From: an archaeon
GTDB taxonomy: Archaea; Asgardarchaeota; Hermodarchaeia; Hermodarchaeales; Hermodarchaeaceae
Length of the DNA: 29,786 nt
Direction of reading: 5' to 3'
Assembly: GCA_016550415.1 (NCBI GenBank)
Contig: JABXGU010000686.1
Coordinates: 1-29,786, forward strand
In this document: in pieces, positions 6,915-15,996 of the stretch
Numbering within the stretch: the first letter of the stretch is position 1
Layout of the letters: the number at the start of each line of letters is the position of its first letter
Notes under the pieces: model-generated
What the model was told of the DNA's origin: nothing
The model's database searches: none
Seen by the model: only the letters and a program-made list of their open reading frames with translations
Made by a program: the position numbers and the translations under genes

Positions 6915-8321
6915 ATGCGACGATTTACAACTTTGGTTTCAGTGCTGCTACTCATAACTATGTTCACAGCTAGTCCATTTCTTTCTAGCAGCATGGCAAT
7001 ATCAGAATTGGGAAGCCATGGAATTAGTCAAGAAACAACTACCCTTTCAAATCTTTCATCATTATCGTTAAAAGAAAATACTCCGACAACACCTAATGGT
7101 TTACCAGATTGGATAGATATCACATTTCAGACACACTACTTCTATAACGATTCTGCAACAGTGCAATGGCACGGTCGAACAAGGTGGAGTGTGGCATCAC
7201 CATATAACCCACTCTATAATTGGACGACTGATGGCACTATTGAAGGTGGCGTGTGGAATGGCAACCCAGGAAACGCGACGATAACTGTTACTGCCAAGAA
7301 TAATGAAACCCAAAGTGAGGTAGTTGCTGACTTTCTTAACTACACAATGGAGAACTATGTTAGATTCACCAGTTGGCCATCATTAAGCATATTTAATTTC
7401 ACTGAGTATGAGAACACTACAAGCTGGGTATTTGTGGATAGCATAGCTTCACCAACTGAGTTCCTTAATACTACCTTCCATCTTGTCCAAAACGGAACAG
7501 AATTTCTGGCAAATGGTTTCAATGCCACTGGCATAGCAGAGTCGGTAACAGAGTGGCGAGTGTTCATGCAGTGGAACGAAACCGACTCGGTACTTGACTT
7601 TTCATACAAGATCCGCAATGCCACCACACTTGAAAGTAACACATACATTTTCAGTTTGGGGCGAGCATTAGGACGCACTACACCACTCAAATTTACTGGG
7701 ATAGGCAACATCATTGTGAGAGGTCCCTATGACCGAATGATTATCAACGCAACACCAACTGATTTCTATTCAGGTATCAATTTCCCATACTTCCCAATTG
7801 GCCAAGAAACGTTCAGCCTATCTGAAATTATTGAATATAATTTCGACATGATCGTATGGTTTTGCCAACCAATTTCAGGAATAAACCTTGAAAGGCAACT
7901 AAGCACCACGAGCCTAGCTCGAGGACAGATTATCACAGTTACTGTGACAGCAACAAATACTGGTAATCTCACCCTCTCAAACCTCTATATCAACGACCTT
8001 GACGGTATTCTTTCAGGATTCTTTACTCTGGTATCAGGAAACGCATCGATGTTCAAACCTATATTAGAAGCAGGGTCAAATGTAACAATGGAATATTCGA
8101 TGATGGCAATACAATCAGGCAGCATTGACCTGGCAGCCGCCATTGTCACAGCAATTGATATCCTCCAAAATGAATTCACAGAATTCACAGGAACAGCCCT
8201 CATTAATATCAGTGCAGGGCTTTTACCCAGTGAAATTCAACTTTCTTTGATTTCAATAGGAGCAGTTATTGCTTTTATCATCTGTTTAATTCTCTACCGT
8301 TTCCGCCGACGAATCTTCTAA
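6915..8321 (+). CDS. Secreted, C-terminally membrane-anchored surface protein
   Basis: A 468-residue predicted exported protein of no named family. An N-terminal signal peptide (MRR then a hydrophobic core to about residue 29) is followed by a large extracellular region with about 16 N-x-S/T sequons, as expected for a glycosylated archaeal surface protein. Residues about 330-430 resemble a CARDB/DUF11-type immunoglobulin-like domain (GQIITVTVTATNTGNLTLSNL, then AGSNVTMEY). A single transmembrane helix near residues 440-460 is followed by RFRRRIF, a positive-inside stop-transfer tail. It probably displays the globular domain outside the cell. A TATA-like CTTTAAAG lies about 65 bases upstream. 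The ligand or partner is unknown. Confidence 0.78.
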   Translation: MRRFTTLVSVLLLITMFTASPFLSSSMAISELGSHGISQETTTLSNLSSLSLKENTPTTPNGLPDWIDITFQTHYFYNDSATVQWHGRTRWSVASPYNPLYNWTTDGTIEGGVWNGNPGNATITVTAKNNETQSEVVADFLNYTMENYVRFTSWPSLSIFNFTEYENTTSWVFVDSIASPTEFLNTTFHLVQNGTEFLANGFNATGIAESVTEWRVFMQWNETDSVLDFSYKIRNATTLESNTYIFSLGRALGRTTPLKFTGIGNIIVRGPYDRMIINATPTDFYSGINFPYFPIGQETFSLSEIIEYNFDMIVWFCQPISGINLERQLSTTSLARGQIITVTVTATNTGNLTLSNLYINDLDGILSGFFTLVSGNASMFKPILEAGSNVTMEYSMMAIQSGSIDLAAAIVTAIDILQNEFTEFTGTALINISAGLLPSEIQLSLISIGAVIAFIICLILYRFRRRIF

Positions 8322-8420
8322 TCAAAAATCATAGGTTATCTACAAGAATTCTAGCAGAGTCCCCTATTGGCAAAGCCCTTAAAGCGAGTAACTACTAATT
8401 TCCGCAGGGGACGTTCAATA

Positions 8421-9770
8421 ATGAGTCAAAAGGAACCTGCCGGATATCTGGGTGCAGCACTCAAAACACTGCAATCTGCAAAAGTAAAAGTCGGCGACAG
8501 GGTCCGAATTACAACGATTCAAGTCACCTTTGAAGGCATCATCATCCCACGAGCAGATATAGGAGCAGATGACCAGCACATCATTTTGAAGCTTGATAGC
8601 GGATATAACATTGGCATTCATGTCAAGCATATTAAAAAAATTGAACAGCTAGCTAGTGGGGCAGCTGTAAAACCTGAGATGCCACCAGTAGCTAGAAAAA
8701 CGAAGAAAGGACGACCATGGGTTGCTATCCTAAGCACTGGCGGAACCATTGCAAGCCGTGTAGATTATCGCACGGGTGCAGTTAATCCAGCATTAAGTGC
8801 AGAAGATCTTTACACAGTAGTGCCTGAGCTAGGTGACCTGGCGAATATTCGAGCTGAAGTTCTTTTCAGTCTTTTTAGCGAGGACCTGCAGCCTAATCAT
8901 TGGACAAAAATTGCAAAACAAGCAGCAAAACACTTAGAGGAAAATGCTGGTGTTGTTATTGCACATGGTACAGATACCATGGGCTTTACAGCTGCAGCTT
9001 TGAGCTTTGCAATACAGAATCTTCCTCGCCCTGTAGTTCTAACGGGTTCCCAACGCTCTTCAGATCGCCCCTCCTCAGATGCTGCCCTTAACCTAGCAGG
9101 AGCGGTCATTGCAGCAACTCAGGGACCCTTTGCAGAAGTCGTCTTGGCAATGCATAGGAGCTCAGATGATACAAGTATTGCCCTATATCAAGGCACCAAG
9201 GTCCGCAAATGCCATACAAGCCGACGCGATGCCTTCCAGACAGTCAATGCAGATATACTTGGAGAGGTGAGAGATGGAAAAGTCGAAATGCTTGTGGAAT
9301 CCACTTCATATCAACATCGGGATGATAGTCGCCAACTTCGTCTCCAACCAAAATTTGATTCAAAGGTTGCATTGGTAAAAACTACTCCCGGAATTACTGG
9401 CGACATCATTGATGCGCTCATCGATAAGGAATATCATGGAATTGTTCTTGAGGGCACAGGTTTGGGTCATGCACCCCAAACACTCTTCGAAGCGATAGAG
9501 AGGGCACAAGAAGAGAGGATACCAATTATGATGACTTCTCAATGCATTTGGGGACGCGTGCAGATGCGAGTCTACCGGCGAGGAGTTGAACTAGTTCAGC
9601 GAGGAGTCATACCACTAGAGGATATGTTGCCCGAAACTGCTTATGTGAAGCTGATGTGGGTACTTGCACAAACACAAGACCTCGCTGAAATTAAGGAGAG
9701 AATGCTGGAGAATATTGCAGGAGAAATAACTGAAATCACAAAAAGAAGCCAATATCAAGTGATGGAATAA
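8421..9770 (+). CDS. gatD: Glu-tRNA(Gln) amidotransferase subunit D
   Basis: A 449-residue GatD. This L-asparaginase-like subunit releases ammonia from glutamine or asparagine so that GatE can convert Glu-tRNA(Gln) to Gln-tRNA(Gln) in the cytoplasm of archaea. The N-terminal GatD-specific beta-barrel (residues about 1-80, with KVGDRV and LDSGYNIGIHV) precedes the asparaginase domain. The catalytic Thr motifs are STGGTIAS and AHGTDTMGFTAAAL, with GSQRSSDRPSSDA following. The ATG at 8421 (MSQKEPAGYLG) is preferred because it matches family N-termini and has AGGGG about 11 bases upstream. An in-frame TTG at 8367 would add 18 residues. gatE starts 2 bases after the stop. Confidence 0.95.
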   Translation: MSQKEPAGYLGAALKTLQSAKVKVGDRVRITTIQVTFEGIIIPRADIGADDQHIILKLDSGYNIGIHVKHIKKIEQLASGAAVKPEMPPVARKTKKGRPWVAILSTGGTIASRVDYRTGAVNPALSAEDLYTVVPELGDLANIRAEVLFSLFSEDLQPNHWTKIAKQAAKHLEENAGVVIAHGTDTMGFTAAALSFAIQNLPRPVVLTGSQRSSDRPSSDAALNLAGAVIAATQGPFAEVVLAMHRSSDDTSIALYQGTKVRKCHTSRRDAFQTVNADILGEVRDGKVEMLVESTSYQHRDDSRQLRLQPKFDSKVALVKTTPGITGDIIDALIDKEYHGIVLEGTGLGHAPQTLFEAIERAQEERIPIMMTSQCIWGRVQMRVYRRGVELVQRGVIPLEDMLPETAYVKLMWVLAQTQDLAEIKERMLENIAGEITEITKRSQYQVME

Positions 9771-9772
9771 GA

Positions 9773-11680
9773 ATGAGCCAGATTGACTATGAGAAAATTG
9801 GAGTCCTTGTCGGCATAGAAATCCACCAACAGCTAAACACACGTACCAAACTATTCTGCAACTGCCCAACACAAACCCGAGAGGATGCCCCTGAATTCAC
9901 ATTCCTACGTCAGCTACGTCCAACCCAAAGTGAATTGGGAGAAGTGGATCCAGCTGCACTCTTCGAGTTTATGAAAGGTCGATTCCAGGTTTACGAGAAT
10001 TATGATGATACAGTGTGTCTTGTAGAACAGGATGAGGAGCCCCCGCATGCCCTTAATTCTGAAGCTGTCGATATCACCTTAGAGGTTGCACTTCTTCTTG
10101 GTTCACAGCCTGTGGACGAAATTCAGGTGATGCGAAAAATTGTCATCGATGGCTCTAACACAACAGGCTTTCAGCGCACATCTGTCATTGCCTTCGGAGG
10201 CGAAATCCAAGTAAATGGAAAAATTGTACCTATCCAAACTATTTGCCTTGAGGAAGATGCTGCAAGGAAAATCAGAGAAGAACGCAACCAACTTATTTGG
10301 CGATTAGATCGATTGGGCATTCCACTAATAGAGATAGCCACCGCACCTGCAATGAAAACCCCAGAAGAAGCTCAAGGTGTAGCATTTCGCATTGGTCAAT
10401 TATTACGTATGACAGGGAAGGTAAAGAGAGGATTAGGAACAATCCGACAGGACATCAACGTCTCCATTAAAGGAGGCGCAATCATCGAGATTAAGGGAGT
10501 ACAGAAGCTTAACCTAATTGGACAAGTTGTCAAGTATGAAGTACAAAGACAACAAGCACTTCTTACTATACGTGATGAGCTTCATAGAAAGGGTGTTCGT
10601 GCTACCCAGATTCAAAATAAATTTCATAATGTCACGACACTCTTTCAGAAAAGCACTAGCAAACTAATTCAAGGTGCAATTAATCGTGGTGATGGCGTTT
10701 TTGGGCTGGTGCTGCCTGGGTTCGCAGGTTTTGTGGGTCGTGAAATACAACCCGAACGACGACTGGGAAGTGAGTTTTCTGATTATGCCCAGTTTTGGGG
10801 CGGCGTTAAGGGCATTTTCCACACCGATGAATTACCAAAATATGGGATTACTGCTGATGATGTGATACAACTGCGAACACATTTGAAAGTCAAGGAAGAG
10901 GATGCAATTGTACTAGTGGCAGCAAACGAAGAGCAGGCAAAAGAAGCATTACAAGCAGTTGCTAACCGTGCCCGTGAGACATTGAAGAGTGTACCAGAGG
11001 AAACTCGTGGACCACAGGCGGATGGCACGACTAAGTATGCAAGACCAAGACCAGGAGCCGCCCGAATGTACCCTGAAACAGATGTCTCATCAGTAAAAGT
11101 GTCAGCAGAGCGACTAAAGAGTATACGACAACAATTACCCGAATTACCAGAACAGAAATTACAGAAATTCAAGGAAGTTTTCAAACTAAGTGATGAACTA
11201 GCAAAGATTATGATTGGTTCAATTCGAATTGACCTTTTCGAGCAAATTGCGTCCAAGCATCCTGAAATAGCTGTGATTGCTGCTTCAACATTGGAATCCT
11301 CTTGGCGAAATCTGGACAGAGAGGGAGTTCAAGTTGATGATATACCAGAGGACCAGATACTGGTTCTCTTTGATAAGCTAGTTGAAGGACAGTTTGCTAA
11401 AGAAGCAATTCCTGAACTCCTAACCCACCTGGCAGGACATCTAGGTAGTACAATTGATGACGCTATTACTGAACTCGGCTTGAGTCGATTGTCTCGCAAC
11501 GAACTAGCTGCAATCATCAAAGATGTGATCAATACTAATCTGGCAATTGTCGAAGAGAGACAGGAACGAGCAATTGGACCCATCATGGGGCTAGTAATGG
11601 AAAAGGTACGTGGCCGAGCAGACGGCAAACTTGTTAGTGAACTGATTCAAGCAGCAATTCAAGCACATCTGCAAAAATAA
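9773..11680 (+). CDS. gatE: Glu-tRNA(Gln) amidotransferase subunit E
   Basis: A 635-residue GatE of full family length. It binds Glu-tRNA(Gln), phosphorylates the attached glutamate with ATP and transfers ammonia supplied by GatD. The GatB/GatE cradle is recognised by GVLVGIEIHQQLNTRTKLFCNCP at the start and QDINVSIKGGA near residue 225. A central insertion (residues about 280-410) corresponds to the AspRS-like domain that distinguishes GatE from GatB. The C-terminal helical and YqeY-like tail runs to the end. Two bases separate it from gatD, so the subunits are co-transcribed. Its presence indicates that the organism makes Gln-tRNA indirectly, as archaea do. Confidence 0.95.
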   Translation: MSQIDYEKIGVLVGIEIHQQLNTRTKLFCNCPTQTREDAPEFTFLRQLRPTQSELGEVDPAALFEFMKGRFQVYENYDDTVCLVEQDEEPPHALNSEAVDITLEVALLLGSQPVDEIQVMRKIVIDGSNTTGFQRTSVIAFGGEIQVNGKIVPIQTICLEEDAARKIREERNQLIWRLDRLGIPLIEIATAPAMKTPEEAQGVAFRIGQLLRMTGKVKRGLGTIRQDINVSIKGGAIIEIKGVQKLNLIGQVVKYEVQRQQALLTIRDELHRKGVRATQIQNKFHNVTTLFQKSTSKLIQGAINRGDGVFGLVLPGFAGFVGREIQPERRLGSEFSDYAQFWGGVKGIFHTDELPKYGITADDVIQLRTHLKVKEEDAIVLVAANEEQAKEALQAVANRARETLKSVPEETRGPQADGTTKYARPRPGAARMYPETDVSSVKVSAERLKSIRQQLPELPEQKLQKFKEVFKLSDELAKIMIGSIRIDLFEQIASKHPEIAVIAASTLESSWRNLDREGVQVDDIPEDQILVLFDKLVEGQFAKEAIPELLTHLAGHLGSTIDDAITELGLSRLSRNELAAIIKDVINTNLAIVEERQERAIGPIMGLVMEKVRGRADGKLVSELIQAAIQAHLQK

Positions 11681-11690
11681 TCTGTTTTTT
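11681..11690 (+). terminator. T-run terminator after gatE
   Basis: A run of six T (11685-11690) begins a few bases after the gatE stop, in the short gap before the convergent glycyl-tRNA synthetase gene. T-runs alone suffice for archaeal termination. Confidence 0.45.
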
Positions 11691-11763
11691 ATGATTCTAG
11701 CTAGAAGCAGTTTGAAAAGGATTAACAAGACTAATCTGCAAATGAATAGCAAATCTAGTCCAA

Positions 11764-13248
11764 TTAAATAAGGTATGGAATTTCGCTGAGAGGATGACGG
11801 GTTTGCTGAGTTGTATCTCGATTCCGCAGTGTCACAGTGTCATCCTCTAATGTTCCAGGATCTATAGTAACAGCGTAAGAAATACCGATTTCATCTGCTC
11901 GAGCGTAGCGGCGACCAATACGACCATTAGCATCGTATAGTACTGCTTTGCCACTGTCTTTACATGCTTTGAAGAGACGAAATGCAATACTTTCCAGTTC
12001 TGGTTGATTCAACAGAGGTAAAATGACAGCGTTGTACGGTGCAATCTCGGGTGGGAATTGAAACCAAGTCCAACCACGTGTATCATCTTTAGAACGATAG
12101 CAATTCTCGAGAATACAATAGAGAATTCGTTCAATACCAAATGAAGGTTCGATTACGTGGGGAACAACTTTTGCGCCGTCGACTTCAATACTGAGGTCCT
12201 TTTGACTACTCTTAATATGGGCGTTAAGATCGTGATCGCGACGATAGGCATTACCTATGACCTCCTTCCACCCAAAGCTAAAATGAACCTCAAGGTCATA
12301 ATTGCCTCCACTATAATGAGGTGTCTCTTCGGGTCGCATATGGCGGAAACGAATCACATCATCGGGGATACCTAGCTGTCTAAAGAAGGTTGATTCATCA
12401 CCCAAAACGCATGCCATCCATTGATTAGGCACCAACTTCTTTTCAAAGGCTTCTGCGACACTAACTCTCTTTGATGGATAATCTGTACTCCCCTTTTCTG
12501 CGGCTTTTTCTTGGTCTTCCCGAGTGACTATACTCAGTTGAGTATTTGCTAAATCTTCAAAGAAAGGACATTCATTTAGATTAGTTGGATTAATGAAGTA
12601 CTCAATCTCCATCTGATTGAATTCACGAACTCGTACAATGCTCTGGCGAGGAGATATCTCGTTACGGTAAGAATGCCCTATTTGAGCTATACCAAAGGGT
12701 AACTTGGCTCGCATAGCGGTCTGAACACGATTAAAGCCCAAGAAGATATTCTGAGCTGTTTCAGGACGTAGAAATGCCTGGCGTCGCTCACCACCCACAT
12801 TAGTTCCAAACATCAATCCAAAATTTTTAACATCCTTAAATGGTTCACCACAGACAGGGCATTTAATTTTCTTTTCTTGGATTATTGTAGATAGTTCTTT
12901 GAGGGATTTGCCCTCTGCCGGGATTTTAAGACGCTCCTCAATCAGCGTATCAATGCGAACCACATGTCCTTTTGAGCATTCAGCAGATGGGTCAGTGAAG
13001 TGGTCCAAGTGACCGGAGGCTTTGAATACCTCTACAGGCAGCAATGTTGTTCCACTCATTTCGAAAACTAGATCTCTATTTTCGATGAAATGCTGTCGCC
13101 ACATATTGACGAGGTTATTAATTATCCGAGTACCTATTGGACCAAAATCATAGAAGCCTGCTAACCCACCATAAATTTCAGCTGCAGGAAAAATTATCCC
13201 ACGCCTAAGAGAAATCGCTACTAGGTCATCAAGCAAGGATTTGGGCAT
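11764..13248 (-). CDS. glyS: Glycyl-tRNA synthetase (alpha2 class II type)
   Basis: A 494-residue dimeric-type glycyl-tRNA synthetase, which charges tRNA-Gly with glycine in the cytoplasm. The start MPKSLLDDLVAISLRRGIIFP and the block GLAGFYDFGPIG are characteristic. A zinc-binding pair, CSKGH near residue 92 and CPVCG near residue 134, lies in the insertion after motif 1. Motif 2 includes IGHSYRNEISPRQ and REFNQMEIEYF. Motif 3 is EPSFGIERILYCIL. The C-terminal anticodon-binding domain starts near residue 395 (APYNAVILPLL). The ATG has AGGTGATGG immediately upstream. It is convergent with gatE and divergent from the acidic protein gene. Confidence 0.95.
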   Translation of the reverse strand: MPKSLLDDLVAISLRRGIIFPAAEIYGGLAGFYDFGPIGTRIINNLVNMWRQHFIENRDLVFEMSGTTLLPVEVFKASGHLDHFTDPSAECSKGHVVRIDTLIEERLKIPAEGKSLKELSTIIQEKKIKCPVCGEPFKDVKNFGLMFGTNVGGERRQAFLRPETAQNIFLGFNRVQTAMRAKLPFGIAQIGHSYRNEISPRQSIVRVREFNQMEIEYFINPTNLNECPFFEDLANTQLSIVTREDQEKAAEKGSTDYPSKRVSVAEAFEKKLVPNQWMACVLGDESTFFRQLGIPDDVIRFRHMRPEETPHYSGGNYDLEVHFSFGWKEVIGNAYRRDHDLNAHIKSSQKDLSIEVDGAKVVPHVIEPSFGIERILYCILENCYRSKDDTRGWTWFQFPPEIAPYNAVILPLLNQPELESIAFRLFKACKDSGKAVLYDANGRIGRRYARADEIGISYAVTIDPGTLEDDTVTLRNRDTTQQTRHPLSEIPYLI

Positions 13249-13466
13249 TTTAATCCATCACCTGTCTGTTAAAATTTCACCCTTAATATTGGCTGTTGAA
13301 CCACACACCAGCTTTATGCCTTTCTCCAAAGAGCCTTGATAAATGATGCTAGAAGGCTGTTTTGCGATTCACGAAAGATTTTAAGCGTAAGTTGTGACTG
13401 GTAGAATACCGTTAAAAACAATTATCACGAATTATACTTCAATATTGGGAAGGTGAAAAATTCCAA

Positions 13467-14147
13467 ATGTCACAAGATGAATTTGGTCAAATGTACTGGA
13501 ATGGTGTACGTGACGCTTTACGTATGGTGGAAACCTTCATCTTCTGGAAGGAGAAGAATACCACCGAAAAACGTTCACTAAAAGACTTTGTCGATGAGGC
13601 CCTGGAGGCAGTAAGACAGAAATGTGCACCCTGCCTAAAGGAAATCCTCGGCATCGCTTTTGAAGAAGAGGGAGGAATAGAATCCATCATCTCTCCACCC
13701 ACCGAGACTACTCCAGAACCCGCTCCAGAGTCTGAAGAAGAACCCACCCCAGAACCTATCCCAGAGCCAATCTCAGAGCCTGAACCAGAAACCATTGAAC
13801 CACCTGAACCAGAAATTTTCCTAGCCCCTGAAGAAGAAACAGAGGAAGAGGAAACCTTCGAAGAAGAAGCCCTAGAAGAAGAGGCAGAGGAAGAAGAGAT
13901 AGAAGAGGAAGCAGCAGAAGAAGAGGAAACCTTCGAAGAAGAGGAGGAAGGCGAAGAGATAGAAGCAGCAGAAGAGGAAGAAACCTTCGAAGAAGAAGCC
14001 CTAGAAGAAGAGGCAGAGGAAGAAGAGATAGAAGAGGAAGCAGCAGAAGAAGAAGCTGAAGAAGAAGAGGAAACAGCTGAAGAAGAAACAGAGGAAGAAG
14101 AAGAGGAAGGCGAAGAAAAACCAAAACGGCGAACCTTCTTCTTTTAG
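13467..14147 (+). CDS. Acidic Glu/Pro-rich repeat protein with small helical N-terminal domain
   Basis: A 226-residue protein of unknown family. The N-terminal 70 residues look like a compact helical domain (MYWNGVRDALRMVETFIFW, then SLKDFVDEALEAVRQKC), with two Cys in KCAPC. The rest is low-complexity: a Pro/Glu segment built on PEP units (about residues 77-125), then Glu/Ala-rich repeats, ending with the basic-aromatic tail KPKRRTFFF. The repeats are backed by a 74-bp perfect DNA duplication. Such tails are extremely acidic and probably disordered. A GGTGA ribosome binding site lies 9 bases before the ATG. I infer a protein- or cation-binding tail on a small anchor domain. No function can be assigned. 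Confidence 0.75.
   Translation: MSQDEFGQMYWNGVRDALRMVETFIFWKEKNTTEKRSLKDFVDEALEAVRQKCAPCLKEILGIAFEEEGGIESIISPPTETTPEPAPESEEEPTPEPIPEPISEPEPETIEPPEPEIFLAPEEETEEEETFEEEALEEEAEEEEIEEEAAEEEETFEEEEEGEEIEAAEEEETFEEEALEEEAEEEEIEEEAAEEEAEEEEETAEEETEEEEEEGEEKPKRRTFFF
13851..14053 (+). repeat. Direct repeat of about 74 bp inside the acidic protein gene
   Basis: Bases 13851-13924 recur without a mismatch at 13980-14053, offset by 129 bp. A multiple of three, the offset keeps the reading frame, so the repeat duplicates one 24-residue Glu-rich block. The space between holds a related, degenerate copy. Confidence 0.85.
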
Positions 14148-14326
14148 ATGAAATCAAAGAACGGGCTCGAGAAGAAAATGGGCTCTAACTTAACAGGTCA
14201 CAATTGATTTTGGACAACCTAAGAATCTATCTCCTACTACAATTCAAGTAGTGAATAAAAAACTCATTAGTAACTCGCCCAGCTAGCAATAGACTCTAAA
14301 AAGCAATTCAGAAAAGGCAACTAGCT

Positions 14327-14644
14327 TTATTTTAATGCCTCAATCTCCATCTTCAACTCTTCCTTCGACCAAAGACCAACATGAATCTTAACCTGTTTCC
14401 CACCCTTAAAGAGAACAAGAGTTGGAATAGCCCTTACGTTAAACTCATCACAAGCCTTGGGACAACTATCAGCATCCATCTTAACAATAGACATACCACT
14501 AGCCCCATCCTCCTTCGACAATTCCTCTAGAATGGCAGCCTGGGTTTTACAAGGACCACACCAGACTGTGTATATATCTAGTATTACTATGTCGTGTTTT
14601 TTGATGTATTCAGCTAATTCTTCGTCTTTTAGTGTTTGTACCAT
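14327..14644 (-). CDS. Thioredoxin
   Basis: A 105-residue thioredoxin with the redox motif WCGPC near residue 31 and the conserved cis-Pro in RAIPTLVLF near residue 76. Thioredoxins reduce protein disulfides in the cytoplasm, using electrons from a thioredoxin reductase. The ATG at 14644 (MVQTLKDEELAEYI) is chosen because GAGGG lies 7 bases upstream and the protein then has the normal family length. A longer in-frame reading from 14728 adds 28 residues that look non-coding. An extra Cys pair, SCPKAC, lies between the active site and the cis-Pro and is not part of the standard motif. No reductase is adjacent. Confidence 0.92.
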   Translation of the reverse strand: MVQTLKDEELAEYIKKHDIVILDIYTVWCGPCKTQAAILEELSKEDGASGMSIVKMDADSCPKACDEFNVRAIPTLVLFKGGKQVKIHVGLWSKEELKMEIEALK

Positions 14645-14865
14645 TTTTTTACCCTCACTTGTATTGTCTTCTTTTTTTAGTTGAAAAGCGTTTCTCACAG
14701 GTTGAAAAATATGATAGGGAACAAACATTCCAACTAAGCACTCTTGCCATAGAACTCATTACCAAAAGAGCCATCCACCAACTAGATTTAGAGTGCAGCG
14801 AGTCGGTTCTAATTAAGTGGTGTATGCTACTGTTACAAAATGAAATTAGTCTGTTTGAGAAGTTA

Positions 14866-15852
14866 TTAGGACGCGGAGCTAGTAGATTTTTCTAAGAAAT
14901 CCCAGAAATCCTCTGCCATTTTTATTCCTTTAGACTCCAGCATCATCCGTACTCCATTCTTCACAAGCTCAATGACGGAATCAGATGGATTGAGTTGATA
15001 TGCCTGCTTTACACAATGCAGAGCTTCCTCAATTTTACCTTGAAAAGTCAGCACCAAGGCATAGTTAGACCACGCTTCTGAGTAGTATGGATAATATTCC
15101 GTCAACACCCGAAGCATTCTTGCTGCTTCATCTAGTTTCCCAAGTCGAATGAGAGACTGTCCCTTTCCGAGTTTGGCATCAAACCCGCGTCGAATTATAC
15201 TTCCAAAAAAGCTAATGGCCTGATCAAAGGCCTTAATAGCTTCCTCGTCATTCTTCCGTTTTACCCAAGCAATGCCTTCAAGAAAATGTTTTCTGTACGC
15301 AACATCTCTATTATACGCCTCAGCCATTTGTCCGAAATAATTTTCCCCACCGGGGTCATACCGACCCTTTGCCATGTTGAGACACTTTTGGACATTTTTC
15401 GATGGAGCCCCAAGTTCCACAAGAGCACAGAATAATGAATACCAAATAACATTCATTTTAACACTCTTGGCATGTTTCGATGCCTGATCTAAAGCGGTAA
15501 GGCCTTCTTCCCTTCGGTCCAACATACCTAACAATTCACCCATTCTAGTCCATACTGTGGCAAGAAACCAGTCCTCCTTCTTCTTTTTGCCATGTAGTAT
15601 GGCTTGTTTATAACATTGGAGGGCTTCTTCCCATCGACCGCTGAAAAAATGGTCTCCTAATACTTCTCCCTTACCATACCAGGCCTTTGCGTTCTGTGAA
15701 TCCAATTCAAGAGCCCTTTCAAAGTATGAAAGTGCAGTTTCATACCCCTCTGTTTCGGATATTTCTCCCACTCTTGCTCGAGAAAGAAAATTCTTGCCTA
15801 GCTCAATACATCTCTCTGGTGATTTGATTTCTTTGGGGTTTGGTCTACTCAT
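14866..15852 (-). CDS. Tetratricopeptide-repeat (TPR) protein
   Basis: About 328 residues with several TPR units, recognised by the A-x-Y/W-G-K-G pattern and spacing of 34 residues: NAKAWYGKGEVLGDHFF, SEAWSNYALVLTFQGKIEEALHCVKQAYQLNP and related blocks. TPR proteins are cytoplasmic scaffolds that bind partner proteins. No enzymatic domain is attached. The ATG at 15852 is supported by GGAGGAG 5 bases upstream. An upstream in-frame codon at 15879 has no such site. The C-terminal 30 residues (VKNGVRMMLESKGIKMAEDFWDFLEK) form a capping helix. The gene stands alone, with thioredoxin downstream on the same strand. Confidence 0.85.
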   Translation of the reverse strand: MSRPNPKEIKSPERCIELGKNFLSRARVGEISETEGYETALSYFERALELDSQNAKAWYGKGEVLGDHFFSGRWEEALQCYKQAILHGKKKKEDWFLATVWTRMGELLGMLDRREEGLTALDQASKHAKSVKMNVIWYSLFCALVELGAPSKNVQKCLNMAKGRYDPGGENYFGQMAEAYNRDVAYRKHFLEGIAWVKRKNDEEAIKAFDQAISFFGSIIRRGFDAKLGKGQSLIRLGKLDEAARMLRVLTEYYPYYSEAWSNYALVLTFQGKIEEALHCVKQAYQLNPSDSVIELVKNGVRMMLESKGIKMAEDFWDFLEKSTSSAS

Positions 15853-15996
15853 GGCGACTCCTCCAAAGCTCCGCAGCAAATCAATAATTGGGCTAGAATT
15901 ACTTATCTTTTACTTTTGCCAGTTCTGGTGATGTGCTATTCGAGAATAGTGGTTAAAAATTGCAGCATAAATCACCTTGCGGCATAATCTAGATTT

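Noticed and set aside
10783..11256. 157-codon frame opposite gatE
   Set aside because: Ser/Ala-rich antisense shadow of a conserved gene.
13756..14157. Leu-rich frame opposite the acidic repeat protein
   Set aside because: It is the complement of the Glu codons (GAA/GAG read as TTC/CTC/CTT), so the apparent membrane protein is an artefact.
14632..14895. Plus-strand reading frame of 87 codons across the thioredoxin start and TPR 3' end
   Set aside because: Its second half looks somewhat protein-like (helical, mixed charge), but its first third is antisense to thioredoxin, it has no ribosome binding site, and it matches no family I know. A gene remnant is possible but unsupported.
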